NCBI RefSeq assembly: GCF_900009265.2
Contig: NZ_LR735018.1
Location: 398,387 to 462,386, forward strand
Source: Planktothrix paucivesiculata PCC 9631
GTDB lineage: Bacteria > Cyanobacteriota > Cyanobacteriia > Cyanobacteriales > Microcoleaceae
Direction of reading: 5' to 3'
Length of the DNA stretch: 64,000 bases
This document shows, piece after piece, positions 25,578-34,088 of the stretch (its first letter is position 1; every line of letters begins with the position of its first letter). The position numbers were made by a program, and so were the translations under genes. Under the pieces are notes generated by a model that saw only the letters and a program-made list of their open reading frames with translations, did no database searches and was not told the DNA's origin.

Positions 25578-26148
25578 TTGCTTGAATTACCTAAGATTTT
25601 CGGTGTTTTGTTTGAATGGGGTCAATACACACCTTCGCATCATAAAACAAATAATCAGGAAAATCATCATTCTTTAGACATAACTTAATAATCAGTTATC
25701 AGTTAAGGAGTTATCAGTTAAGGAGTTATCAGTTAAGGAGTTATCAGTTAAGGAGTTATCAGTAAACAGTCAAGAAGTGAATACTAGACAGTCTCTTAAC
25801 CGCTAACTCTTACACTGATAACTGATCATTCTTACACTGATAACTGATGACTGATCACTCTTACACTGATAACTGATAACTGATCACTGATGACTGAAAA
25901 AACTTGTCTCTAAAGACAGAGGACAAATATCTGTAATCTCGTTAACGTAGTGATTATGGAAGTTAAGACTCTTAAGTAAATATCTGTAAACCTCAGATCG
26001 TTTTGAGGATATAAGGTCACTTAAAAAAATCATAGTGTTGATCAGTACGACGAAATTTTTCATTTTACTTTAGCACTAAAACCTAACAATTTGAGTCGAT
26101 CTTATTGAAGCCAAAAACACAAATAAGCTATTTTCAAGGAAGAATATT
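25578..26148. repeat. 571-bp gap with tandem and inverted TTATCAGTTAA repeats
   Basis: No gene is visible. At 25694-25765 there are 4.7 tandem copies of the 15-mer agttatcagttaagg. At 25813-25885 the complementary unit actgataactgat occurs four times with short spacers. The two arrays could pair into a long hairpin. The remaining AT-rich stretch (about 25900-26148) probably holds the promoter of the stress gene that follows, but no clear -35/-10 pair was found. Confidence 0.75.
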
Positions 26149-27207
26149 ATGGTCATTAATCAGTCTAATTCTGTAGAGGCTAAAAATCGGCGTGCCGTAG
26201 GTGTGTTTCCTAACCGGAACACGGCTGAGGAAGCCCTCCATACCCTAAGAGACTCTGGTTTTCCGATGAATCAGGTTTCCGTGATGACAAAAGATGCGAT
26301 TCATGATGACAACATTGCTGGAGCCGATGTTAGTGATTCTGTTTCCAAGGATCACGTTGCCAACCGAGTCGATAATAAAGCCGAAGAAGGGGCAGCTTTA
26401 GGAGTGACCACTGGGGGGGTTTTAGGTGGATTGACCGGGTTATTAGTCGGTTTAGGCAGTATCGCCATCCCAGGAGTTGGCCCGATTATGTTAGCAGGAG
26501 CCGCTGCTACAGCGATCGCAACTACCTTAGCGGGGACAGCGATTGGGGTTGCCACCGGAGGGTTGTTAGGCGGATTGATTGGCCTGGGAATTCCCGAAGC
26601 AGATGCCAAAATCTATAACGACTGCATCGGTCGCGGTGAATATTTGGTTATTGTTGATGGCAACGAGGCGGATATTGCCCGCGCCCATCAAATTCTACAA
26701 AGCCATAATATTCGGGAATACAGGGTTTATGATGCCCCCGGTATGGCTTCGATGACCCCGGAACACCTGAACCGAGATATTACTTTCTCTGATCCAGACC
26801 ATTCCCTGAATGCCAACGGAAATAAACAGGCGATGGGTGTGTTCTCCAATGTACAGGATACCGAACAGGCGATTACGGATTTAAGAAATACAGGTTTCCC
26901 CTTGAGTCGGATTCGTTTAGTCTCTCATCAACCGCAACGACATAGTGTGACAGATGTTGAAATGCGCGATCGCTTTGATGGTATTGGATATAGCATCCCG
27001 GTGGAACATACCAAAATTTATAGTGATCGCCTAGATCGGGGTGACTCCGTTGTGATTGTCAGTGGTACAAAAGATGAAGTTCAACGGGCGGCGCCAATTT
27101 TCCGCAATCACAAAATTGAAGAATGGCACATCTATGAGCCCATAGAAACTACCCCCACAAAACCATTAACGTCCCTTGGTCGCGATCGCACTAATTTCCC
27201 TGTTTAA
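26149..27207 (+). CDS. General stress protein, YflT-like repeats with glycine-zipper
   Basis: A 352-aa protein made of two YflT-like segments, residues 14-60 (AVGVFPNRNTAEEALHTLR) and 226-330 (AMGVFSNVQDTEQAITDLR), separated by a Gly/Ala-rich double hydrophobic stretch at about 83-150 that looks like a glycine-zipper membrane hairpin. Related proteins in bacteria are induced by heat, salt or other stress. The gene is followed 95 bp later by a BON-domain lipoprotein gene, a partner with an envelope-stress theme. The molecular function is not known. Confidence 0.82.
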   Translation: MVINQSNSVEAKNRRAVGVFPNRNTAEEALHTLRDSGFPMNQVSVMTKDAIHDDNIAGADVSDSVSKDHVANRVDNKAEEGAALGVTTGGVLGGLTGLLVGLGSIAIPGVGPIMLAGAAATAIATTLAGTAIGVATGGLLGGLIGLGIPEADAKIYNDCIGRGEYLVIVDGNEADIARAHQILQSHNIREYRVYDAPGMASMTPEHLNRDITFSDPDHSLNANGNKQAMGVFSNVQDTEQAITDLRNTGFPLSRIRLVSHQPQRHSVTDVEMRDRFDGIGYSIPVEHTKIYSDRLDRGDSVVIVSGTKDEVQRAAPIFRNHKIEEWHIYEPIETTPTKPLTSLGRDRTNFPV

Positions 27208-27302
27208 AAGCCATTAATGCCGGAATTGGGAACAGCAGAACGGGGTGAACTCTTATTGTTCCGGTGTTCCCTACTTTATATTTTTGTTTAGGAGTTTCCA
27301 TC

Positions 27303-27821
27303 ATGAAAAAATTAACCGCTTTGCTCATGGGTAGTTTCTTACTACTGGGCACCGTCGCCTGCGAAAATGCCGCTAGAACCAGCACAAGCGCGCCGGGTGG
27401 GTCGAACCAAACCGCAGAAACCCCAACGGTAGAAAATGCCCAAGCTAATCAGAAAGATGCCCAAAGTGAGGTGCGAAAACGTCAGCTTAATGAAGATATT
27501 CGAGCACGGGAACAACGGAATAATGTGACCGGTGGCGATGCTATGCGAGCCGATGGTGATTTAGAAAGTGAAGTTCGCTCTAAATTAGAAGCGAATTTAC
27601 CTGCGAGTCAACTGACCGTTATGGCAAAAGATGGGGTGGTAACGGTATCTGGCACCGTACCCAATCAACCCCAATATGACCGCATTGATCCCTTAGCCAA
27701 AGAGATTAAAGGAGTCGGGCAGGTGGTGGTGAATGTAGCGATCGCCCCGGCCCAACCCGAGAAAGAAAGCCAATCTAAAACCGAAGATAAACAGGTTAAA
27801 CCAGTGACTAATAATAATTAG
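27303..27821 (+). CDS. BON-domain lipoprotein
   Basis: A 172-aa exported protein. The start at 27303 (MKKLTALLMGSFLLLG) gives a lipoprotein signal ending in TVAC with the lipid-modified Cys at about 20. A low-complexity Thr/Ala/Gln stretch follows, then a BON domain (about 82-145: DLESEVRSKLEANL, VVTVSGTVPNQPQ, VVVNVAI). BON domains bind phospholipids and protect the envelope under osmotic stress. The tail is Lys/Glu-rich. An in-frame upstream start exists but would hide the signal peptide. Probably acts in the periplasm, together with the stress protein upstream. Confidence 0.87.
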   Translation: MKKLTALLMGSFLLLGTVACENAARTSTSAPGGSNQTAETPTVENAQANQKDAQSEVRKRQLNEDIRAREQRNNVTGGDAMRADGDLESEVRSKLEANLPASQLTVMAKDGVVTVSGTVPNQPQYDRIDPLAKEIKGVGQVVVNVAIAPAQPEKESQSKTEDKQVKPVTNNN

Positions 27822-27835
27822 GGGCTAACTTAATT

Positions 27836-27935
27836 AGAAACCGGGTTTCTCAATATATCTTAAATTAGATTAGAAACCCGGTTTCTCAATATATCTTGAT
27901 TGGTGGCAATTAACTTAATTAGAAACCCGGTTTCT
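27836..27935. repeat. Three copies of the 15-bp palindrome
   Basis: Copies at 27836-27850, 27872-27886 and 27921-27935, each followed by tctcaatatatct or a shortened form, so the repeated unit is about 27 bp. They lie between the convergent BON gene and the radical SAM gene and could act as a terminator through paired palindromes. Confidence 0.8.
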
Positions 27936-28001
27936 CAGGGATTTAATCATAGGGGAAAGTGCGATCTCTGCCATAACCACACCCCATAATTCAACCCAAA
28001 A

Positions 28002-29579
28002 TTAACGAATACCCGCTAACTCTTTTCCACCTTTTCCACCACCCAACGGTGCACTTAGCGCTTCTTCTAAAGGCGCACGTCCTAACTTTTCTTCTAAAAT
28101 ATCCATCACCGTCCGCCCGAAATCATTGGGGTTACGGTTCCAGGCTTCTAAACAGATTTCGCCAAAAAATGATCCCAAAGGTTCGGGATTCCAGAGTAAC
28201 TTTCTCGCCGTCCAAGGCATTAAACTCATGGGATCATACCCGGGTTTTAACATTTCTTTCTCAAAGGCATATTCTTCTAAATGGGTATGGGGTTGTAACC
28301 CGATAAAGAAAATCGCCGGTTCCACTTTGTCCGCCCCAAAAATCGCCTCTAGTTCTCGATGGTAAGCAATGGTTTGACGAATGGTTTCAAAGGTTTCATC
28401 AATCACATTAAACGAATAATTCACGGAAACCAAATCATTAAATCCGGCGGATTTTAAATCCCGACAATTTTCTAAAACTACCCGCAAATTATACCCCATT
28501 CGCATTTTTCTAACTAATTCCTGGGAACCACTGGTAATCCCAATTTCAAAATAATTCATCCCCGTTTTAGCCATTAAATCACACAATTCTGGAGTTAAAT
28601 TATCCGCCCGAATATAGGCCGCCCAGTGAATATCCGTCATCCCGGAATCAAGGATTTTTTGCAATAATTCCACCGCATCATTAATAAACTTACGGGCGGG
28701 AATAAATTGAGCATCGGTAAACCAAAAGTTTCTAATTCCCCGTTGATACAGTTGCTGCATTTCTGCCACCACTTCATCGGCGGGATTAATTCTAACTTGT
28801 TTTCCTTCAATAACCGTATAGATGCAATAACAACAATTATGGGGACAACCTCGTTTTGTTTGGACTCCAATATAAAAGTCTTGATCCTGAAAATAATATT
28901 GAAATTCTGGCCAAATGGTTTCAATATAATTGTAATCACAGGCGGTTTTTTCAAAATTCATGGGTTGTTCATGAATTAAGCGATCGCGAGGTTTAGTTTC
29001 TCCCACAATATAACAGCGTTCATCGGCTAAATCTTCCCCTCTTAATAGCCTTTCTAATAAACTTTCTCCTTCCCCAACCGAAACAATACTTCCCTGGGGT
29101 AAACTCTTTCCTAACTGTTCATAAAAAACACTCACCGCCCCGCCCCCAACCACGACCCGCGCTTGGGAATTGTAACGTTGAGAACGGGATAATCCCCGTT
29201 TAATTAATCCTAAATTCTGCCAAAGTTCCGTATAGTAGGATGTTGCTAAACGTAATCCTCCTAAAGCCCCTCGTAACTTAATTAAAGGGTTTTTAGCATA
29301 ATAAAATTCAAAAGCATTTTGTAGCGGATTTCCACCCCGTCCCCCCACGGGAGCATAAATTTGAATATCTCGCCAAGAAAATACTAATAATGTCGGTTGA
29401 AACTCATCAACACAAGCATCCAAGGCGGCGGCGTAGTCCAAGGGAGGAACAGCACCTAAATCAAAAATGCGCTGTTGGACGGTGGGAAATAGCTTGTGAA
29501 CGTGGTCAGACAGGTAAACCACCCCAATCGGGAAAATAGGGTTACAGGGAAGGCGGACGTAAAGGATTTTATCTTCCAT
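28002..29579 (-). CDS. B12-type radical SAM protein of unknown substrate
   Basis: A 525-aa protein. The N-terminal 190 residues look like a cobalamin-binding-type Rossmann fold (VVVGGGAVSVFYEQL, VSVGEGESLLERLL), but the usual DxHxxG ligand motif is not visible. The radical SAM cluster motif is C245-x3-C249-x2-C252 in RGCPHNCCYCIY. Later motifs include the SAM-binding FEIGITSGSQELV region. The C-terminal end is a Gly/Lys-rich tail (APLGGGKGGKE). The family includes enzymes acting on hopanoids, tetrapyrroles and natural products. It is monocistronic and the substrate is unknown. Confidence 0.82.
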   Translation of the reverse strand: MEDKILYVRLPCNPIFPIGVVYLSDHVHKLFPTVQQRIFDLGAVPPLDYAAALDACVDEFQPTLLVFSWRDIQIYAPVGGRGGNPLQNAFEFYYAKNPLIKLRGALGGLRLATSYYTELWQNLGLIKRGLSRSQRYNSQARVVVGGGAVSVFYEQLGKSLPQGSIVSVGEGESLLERLLRGEDLADERCYIVGETKPRDRLIHEQPMNFEKTACDYNYIETIWPEFQYYFQDQDFYIGVQTKRGCPHNCCYCIYTVIEGKQVRINPADEVVAEMQQLYQRGIRNFWFTDAQFIPARKFINDAVELLQKILDSGMTDIHWAAYIRADNLTPELCDLMAKTGMNYFEIGITSGSQELVRKMRMGYNLRVVLENCRDLKSAGFNDLVSVNYSFNVIDETFETIRQTIAYHRELEAIFGADKVEPAIFFIGLQPHTHLEEYAFEKEMLKPGYDPMSLMPWTARKLLWNPEPLGSFFGEICLEAWNRNPNDFGRTVMDILEEKLGRAPLEEALSAPLGGGKGGKELAGIR

Positions 29580-29867
29580 GATGCTGTTGTGAGTCAGGCG
29601 GGGTTTAGGTAAAAATCGGTGAAGTTATATCGACTTTGTTTAATATTCCTTAATACTATAACGAATTTTCCGCACTTTAGGGTCGCTGATCTGAGAAATT
29701 AGTTAAGTTTCAATAAGTCGATGGGACAACGGCCGACCCATCTCGACAATACCAATCGCAACTTTTGGGATCTCTAATTTTTGATAAACTGGATGAGTAC
29801 AATAACGGATTGGTAGTCGGGGTTACAACCAATGGGGATCGGTAAGTGTTAACCTGACAAGTAGTTA

Positions 29868-30278
29868 ATGAAATCTTTAGCTCAAAGCCCCCTAGATTCA
29901 GATATGGCTCAAATTCTTGATCCCCTACCGTCAAATAGTTCTGGTCGAATTTTGTGCTGCTATGTCAATGCTACCAGCCATATTCAGATCGCCCGCATTA
30001 CTAATGTTCCCAATTGGTACTTTGAGCGTGTAGTCTTCCCCGGGCAACGCTTAGTATTTGAAGCAATTCCACAAGCAACTTTGGAAATCCATACCGGAAG
30101 TATGGCGAGTGCGATTATTGCTGATAATATTCCTTGTGATCGGCTCCAGATCGATCAACAGTCTATCAGCTACGAGGATAAACCGTTAACTCTGAATTCT
30201 CAATCCAGAAATTTTGCCGGTAAGCGTAATGTTAAACCGGAACCTTTAACAACTCCAGCTTTAACTTCTGTTGATTAA
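29868..30278 (+). CDS. DUF1830 protein
   Basis: A 136-aa protein of the cyanobacterial DUF1830 family: RILCCYVNATSHIQIARI, WYFERVVFPGQRL and a beta-rich centre (residues 25-95). An alternative start at the internal ATG 29904 (MAQILDPLP) would shorten it by 12 residues and matches the likely family start better. The function is unknown. The C-terminal 40 residues are polar and probably disordered. It is followed by a small membrane protein gene on the same strand. Confidence 0.82.
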   Translation: MKSLAQSPLDSDMAQILDPLPSNSSGRILCCYVNATSHIQIARITNVPNWYFERVVFPGQRLVFEAIPQATLEIHTGSMASAIIADNIPCDRLQIDQQSISYEDKPLTLNSQSRNFAGKRNVKPEPLTTPALTSVD

Positions 30279-30389
30279 TTTACCAAAAAACCATAATAAA
30301 AGCATCTCAAAACTCACCGGAGAGATTCCACTACGACTTAAAATATCGTGGTGGGGTTTCTGGAGGTTAATTTTAAAAGCTGTTTAAAA

Positions 30390-30959
30390 ATGAATGTTGA
30401 AACAGTAGAATCCGTAGCGTTATCCAGTCCCGTTATATTTCGTCTGTCTCCAATTATTAGAATCACGCTGTTAAGTTTATATACGGTGTTGATGATCCCC
30501 CTACCTTTTTTGTCAAAAGCTGTCAATTCTCCCGTTTCTCCGATGGTACTTTGGCTGGGAATTGGGATCGGAGCGATCGCTTTATTATCACTTTTAACAG
30601 AAAGGGTAATAGTAGATAACAATGGGATTAAGGTGAGTTATGTTTCTTGGTTTACCCTGGTATTCCGTCGGGGTTGGTCGTTACCTTGGAATCAGATCAA
30701 AGCCTTGAAACCCAGAACCACCGGACAAGGAGGACTGGTTTATTATTTCGTCAGTCACACGGGAGAAGGCTATTTACTGCCTATGCGAATGGCTGGGTTT
30801 GCCAAGTTTGTAGGAATTGTCCAAGAAAAAACCGGAATTGATACAACCGATGTGCGTCCGTTGGCTCAACCCTGGATGTATTTTATTTTATTGGGCTGTA
30901 GTTTATTATTAGGCCTAGTAGATATTTGGACAATTTCCACCGCCCTCACCCTTAAATAA
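30390..30959 (+). CDS. Membrane protein with PH-like domain
   Basis: A 189-aa protein. I choose the ATG at 30390 (MNVETVES) over an upstream GTG, since the first 14 codons of the longer frame show no conservation pattern. There are two N-terminal membrane helices (about 20-75), a small soluble beta domain (RVIVDNNGIKVSYVSWF, RGWSLPWNQIKALKP) resembling bacterial PH domains, and a final membrane helix near 165-185. I do not recognise a named function. It ends just before a bidirectional terminator shared with the response regulator gene. Confidence 0.75.
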   Translation: MNVETVESVALSSPVIFRLSPIIRITLLSLYTVLMIPLPFLSKAVNSPVSPMVLWLGIGIGAIALLSLLTERVIVDNNGIKVSYVSWFTLVFRRGWSLPWNQIKALKPRTTGQGGLVYYFVSHTGEGYLLPMRMAGFAKFVGIVQEKTGIDTTDVRPLAQPWMYFILLGCSLLLGLVDIWTISTALTLK

Positions 30960-30983
30960 CTCTGAAATAATCCTCAGAGAATC

Positions 30984-31023
30984 GGGAATAATCAAAGTAA
31001 AGGATTAGATTTTGATTATTCCC
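30984..31023. terminator. Bidirectional hairpin, 13-bp perfect stem
   Basis: gggaataatcaaa (30984-30996) and tttgattattccc (31011-31023) form a perfect 13-bp stem with a 14-nt loop between two convergent genes. No T tract follows, so termination may rely on the stem alone. Confidence 0.65.
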
Positions 31024-31037
31024 TGATCTCCATCAGA

Positions 31038-31802
31038 TCAAGCACTACTCTCTGTTTTCACCCCTCGAATGGGTGGATATTTACCATTAAGTCTAACCGT
31101 GCGAACCGTTTCCGCTTTCAGAATTTCTAAATTGAGACGATAGCCAATATTCCGAACTGTTTGGATTAAATTCGGTTGGCGGGGGTCAGTTTCTAACTTT
31201 TTCCGTAACGAAAGAACATGGGTGTCAATCGTGCGAGGATTATCAATAGCATCTGGCCAAGCTCGTCGCAATAGTTCTGAACGGGTTAAAGGTTCTCCAC
31301 AGGCTTGAGCGAGAACATAGAGCAGACTATATTCCTGGGGAGTGAGTTCAATCAATTGACTCTGTAAGCGCACACGACGCTGTACTAAGTCAATTTTGAG
31401 AGATCCATAATCTAAGGTTGTTGGCGGAACAATGGTGCGACTGCGACGCATCAAGGATTCTGTCCTTGCCAAAAACTCTTGCATTCCAAAAGGTTTAGCT
31501 AAATAGTCGTCCGCTCCCGCTCTCAAGCCTCGGACAATATCCGATTCCGTAGTGCGAGCCGACAACATCAAAATCAAAGATTGTCGTTGCTGCTGAAGCC
31601 ATTGGCAAAACTCTAAACTATTTCCCTCTGGTAATTCAGCATCCAGAATCACTAAATTGGGTTGATGAGCATAGAAGATATCTCTTGCACTGTGCAAATC
31701 AGCAGCCTGATGAACCAAATAACCGACGTGCTGTAAATGCCAACCCAAGAGCGACCGTAAATGCGGGTTTCCCTCAATAATTGATATACAAGCAGATCCC
31801 AC
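31038..31802 (-). CDS. OmpR-type response regulator with atypical receiver
   Basis: A 254-aa response regulator: receiver domain (6-118) and winged-helix DNA-binding domain (about 135-225, LIELTPQEYSLLYVLAQ, TIDTHVLSLRKKLE). The phosphorylation site VILDAELPEG and the Lys of AKPFG are present, but the acidic pair that usually follows the first strand is IEGNPH, with only one acid. NblR-like regulators of cyanobacteria also have altered receivers, so this may be an NblR-type stress regulator (tentative). No histidine kinase gene is adjacent. The C-terminal tail of about 25 residues is basic. Confidence 0.85.
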   Translation of the reverse strand: MGSACISIIEGNPHLRSLLGWHLQHVGYLVHQAADLHSARDIFYAHQPNLVILDAELPEGNSLEFCQWLQQQRQSLILMLSARTTESDIVRGLRAGADDYLAKPFGMQEFLARTESLMRRSRTIVPPTTLDYGSLKIDLVQRRVRLQSQLIELTPQEYSLLYVLAQACGEPLTRSELLRRAWPDAIDNPRTIDTHVLSLRKKLETDPRQPNLIQTVRNIGYRLNLEILKAETVRTVRLNGKYPPIRGVKTESSA

Positions 31803-32044
31803 GAATGCGAGCTTCCTTCTTCAATGTTGAGTTCAAGCGTAACAGGGTAATCTCTCTGATTTTGTAGCTACTGTTACTTACTAATCACCTGATTCTATTA
31901 AAAGTATAAAAGCCAACGGAGGTAATTTCGATCTGAAAGTTAAGATGGAAAGAGTTAACATAAAGATAGACAAGTATTACTCCCGTAATCCGGCCTGACC
32001 TCCTAAGTCCATCGATTAATCACCCCTTAACCCCCATTCAAACC

Positions 32045-32293
32045 ATGCTTCAGGACACCTTAACGATTCGCCATTATCAGAAACTCACCGACGCCCTCGT
32101 CGAGATGTGGAACCGAGGTTATCGTTATGATGATCTCAGGTTATATTTAGACGGTTACCTAGCCGCCCTCAGACACACGAATAACTTAGAACCCTATTTA
32201 ATCAGTCGTTTGGAGGAAGAAGCGACTCGCTACATTTACGACCCCTCAAATTTTGAAATGCCAATGCCTCAACGTCAGGTCGATTATTATTAA
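32045..32293 (+). CDS. DUF6761 small cyanobacterial protein
   Basis: An 82-aa soluble protein matching a small conserved cyanobacterial family (DUF6761): LTIRHYQKLTDALVEMW, DDLRLYLDGYLAALRHT, RLEEEATRYIYDP. It is mostly helical with no membrane segment or known catalytic motif. It lies alone, 242 bp from the divergent response regulator start. The function is unknown. Confidence 0.82.
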   Translation: MLQDTLTIRHYQKLTDALVEMWNRGYRYDDLRLYLDGYLAALRHTNNLEPYLISRLEEEATRYIYDPSNFEMPMPQRQVDYY

Positions 32294-32397
32294 CTGAGAA
32301 ATTCATCTAAAGGATTGGGAATAGGGGAAAACGGGATAGAGGGTTAGGGAGGAATCGACTTCAACCCCAACCCCATACCCAAAACCCCACAGCCCTT

Positions 32398-32721
32398 TTA
32401 TGAGGCAAAAGCCACTTCTACAAGTTGCTGTAAGTCACCTTTTTGATACATTTCAATCAGCACATCCGAACCGCCAATAAACTCGCCGTTGATATAGACC
32501 TGGGGAATTGTTGGCCAGTTGGAATACTCTTTAATCCCTTGGCGAATTTCATAATCTTCTAAAACATCTAGGGTTTCAAAAGGAACCCCCAAACTATTTA
32601 AAATCTGCACAACATTATTAGAAAAACCGCACATTGGCATGAGCTTTGTTCCTTTCATAAAAACAAAGATCTTGTTTTTCGTGATCAGATCTTTAATTTT
32701 TTCCTGTGCGTCTGTCGTCAT
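32398..32721 (-). CDS. grxD: Monothiol glutaredoxin (CGFS type)
   Basis: A 107-aa monothiol glutaredoxin. The CGFS active site lies at residues 31-34 (MPMCGFSNN), with the glutathione-binding WPTIPQVYI and GGSDVLIEM motifs. Such proteins carry [2Fe-2S] clusters and pair with BolA proteins. The bolA gene lies directly upstream on the same strand, about 100 bp away, so an Fe-S/iron-sensing complex is very likely. It acts in the cytosol. Confidence 0.95.
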   Translation of the reverse strand: MTTDAQEKIKDLITKNKIFVFMKGTKLMPMCGFSNNVVQILNSLGVPFETLDVLEDYEIRQGIKEYSNWPTIPQVYINGEFIGGSDVLIEMYQKGDLQQLVEVAFAS

Positions 32722-32823
32722 GGTTTATTAATAAAATGAGGTAGGTTTGGATAGGTTAATTGATCGGCAAAACGATCATAGAATCCCAGATTTGAGTTTA
32801 ACCTATTTCTGAGAATTTAGGCG

Positions 32824-33087
32824 TTAAGCACCGGGGCTGGCTTGTTCCCACTCTTGGGGGGTGTAGGTCTTCAGGGCTAAAGCGTGAATGGCTTCCGTTG
32901 CCATTGCTTCCTTAACAGCTTTGTAAACCATTTGGTGTTGTTTTACTAAAGTTTTACCCTCAAATTCAGCCGATACCACAATCGCTTGTAAATGGTCGCC
33001 ACCACCTAAATCTTGAACTTGAACCACCGCATTCGGTAATTCTGACTTAATCATTGCTTCAACTTGATTCAGTGTAATCATTGCCAT
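32824..33087 (-). CDS. bolA: BolA-family protein
   Basis: An 87-aa BolA-like protein, with the conserved [27 protein letters not shown] and [10 protein letters not shown] segments. The invariant His of the second motif is a candidate iron-cluster ligand when bound to monothiol glutaredoxin. I use the ATG at 33087 (MAMITLNQ); a TTG two codons upstream and an ATG two codons downstream are alternatives. Co-transcribed with grxD. Role: Fe-S cluster or iron homeostasis, inferred from the pairing. Confidence 0.92.
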   Translation of the reverse strand: MAMITLNQVEAMIKSELPNAVVQVQDLGGGDHLQAIVVSAEFEGKTLVKQHQMVYKAVKEAMATEAIHALALKTYTPQEWEQASPGA

Positions 33088-33120
33088 TCCCAAACCTTAG
33101 TAGATGTAAATATTTTAGAG

Positions 33121-33183
33121 GAAACAGGAGTCAGGAGTCAGAAGTTAATAATTTCCACCACTCCCCCTGCTCCCCCCGCTCTC
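33121..33183. repeat. Dispersed repeat with CT-rich tail
   Basis: A caggagtcaggagtcagaagttaataatttcc stretch, here split into blocks aggagtc x2 and agttaataatttc, is followed by ctccccctgctcccccc. The same agttaataatttc + ctccccctgct order appears at 46675-46747 and inside the gene at 54000-54062. It abuts the stop codon of the next minus-strand gene. Confidence 0.7.
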
Positions 33184-33849
33184 TTATTGCGCCGCAGTCG
33201 GTGGAGTCGTTTCACTACCCGCCCGGGGGAAGGGGTCAGTCACAAATCCTAATTCTAGTAATTGTTGATAAGCTTTTTTCCCTAAGTCCCGGGTGGGGGC
33301 TTGGGAGCGGATAATTTGAATCAACAGAGGGACAGCCAATTCCGGTTGATTTTTGGCTCGGTGGAGTAGGGCTAACTGATAGGTGGCGGTATCGCGCATT
33401 TGTGCTGTGTCCCGGGCTGAATTCCGAAAACCATCGGCAATTCGGTTATCGACGCCAGAAAAACTACCCGCTAACTGTTGATAAAAATTGGATAACTGGT
33501 TAAAAACTTGACGGGCTTCCTGGAATTTTTTTTCTGCCTCGGCATAATTTTCACGGGCAACGGCGCTATCAGCTTCTTGCATCAGCCGTTTTCCGCCCTC
33601 AATACTCAAAAAACTGCTATCTAAGGACAAAGGACGAATATCATTAGGATTGAGAGGCGCCAAATCACCCGATGGCTGGGTATCTGGTGTTGCTGTTTCA
33701 TCCCCCATCTGTACATTCCCCTGGGCGACAGTTGGAGAAGATTCTTGAGCATTAATCCGAAACGGCAACAAGACACCCCAAGCCACCATCAAGGGGATAG
33801 ATAGATAAGCTGTAAGTCGAAGGAAGCTAACAGTTCCAGAGGATACCAT
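33184..33849 (-). CDS. Conserved hypothetical exported/anchored protein with TPR-like helices
   Basis: A 221-aa protein. An N-terminal hydrophobic segment (9-30, LTAYLSIPLMVAWGVLLPF) is a signal anchor or uncleaved signal. A low-complexity region follows (35-75), then a helical region (85-190) with TPR-like pairs such as ENYAEAEKKFQEARQVF and YQLALLHRAKNQPELAVPLL. A protein-interaction role at the membrane is likely, but I do not recognise a function. It is the only gene between the bolA and subtilase regions and is preceded by a divergent promoter region. Confidence 0.65.
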   Translation of the reverse strand: MVSSGTVSFLRLTAYLSIPLMVAWGVLLPFRINAQESSPTVAQGNVQMGDETATPDTQPSGDLAPLNPNDIRPLSLDSSFLSIEGGKRLMQEADSAVARENYAEAEKKFQEARQVFNQLSNFYQQLAGSFSGVDNRIADGFRNSARDTAQMRDTATYQLALLHRAKNQPELAVPLLIQIIRSQAPTRDLGKKAYQQLLELGFVTDPFPRAGSETTPPTAAQ

Positions 33850-34088
33850 GACTCAATTTCGCGAACGCGATAAAAAAAAACATTAAACTTCACGGATCTT
33901 ATCATTGATCTTGACCAATCCCATAGTGTACGAATAACCTGATCCACCGCGAGACCGATACGGGTTATATTTTTTGTCAGGGGTGGGGATCATGAATCGA
34001 TGGATTTTCTCCCACACCGTTGAGAATAAATAGATCTGAACATTCTGAATCAAGATTTAAACTTTTAAGGAGAAAGGATAGATTAAAT

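Noticed and set aside
25694-25885. Tandem repeats that look like a small CRISPR array
   Set aside because: Units are 15 bp and contiguous, with no spacers of constant length, and no cas genes are near.
29580-29867. Possible small RNA or tRNA gene in the gap before the DUF1830 gene
   Set aside because: No cloverleaf, no strong hairpin and no promoter-terminator pair could be found by eye.
34020-34088. Upstream TTG start extending the subtilase by 23 residues
   Set aside because: The extension has no family similarity, whereas the ATG at 34089 has an aaggag ribosome site.
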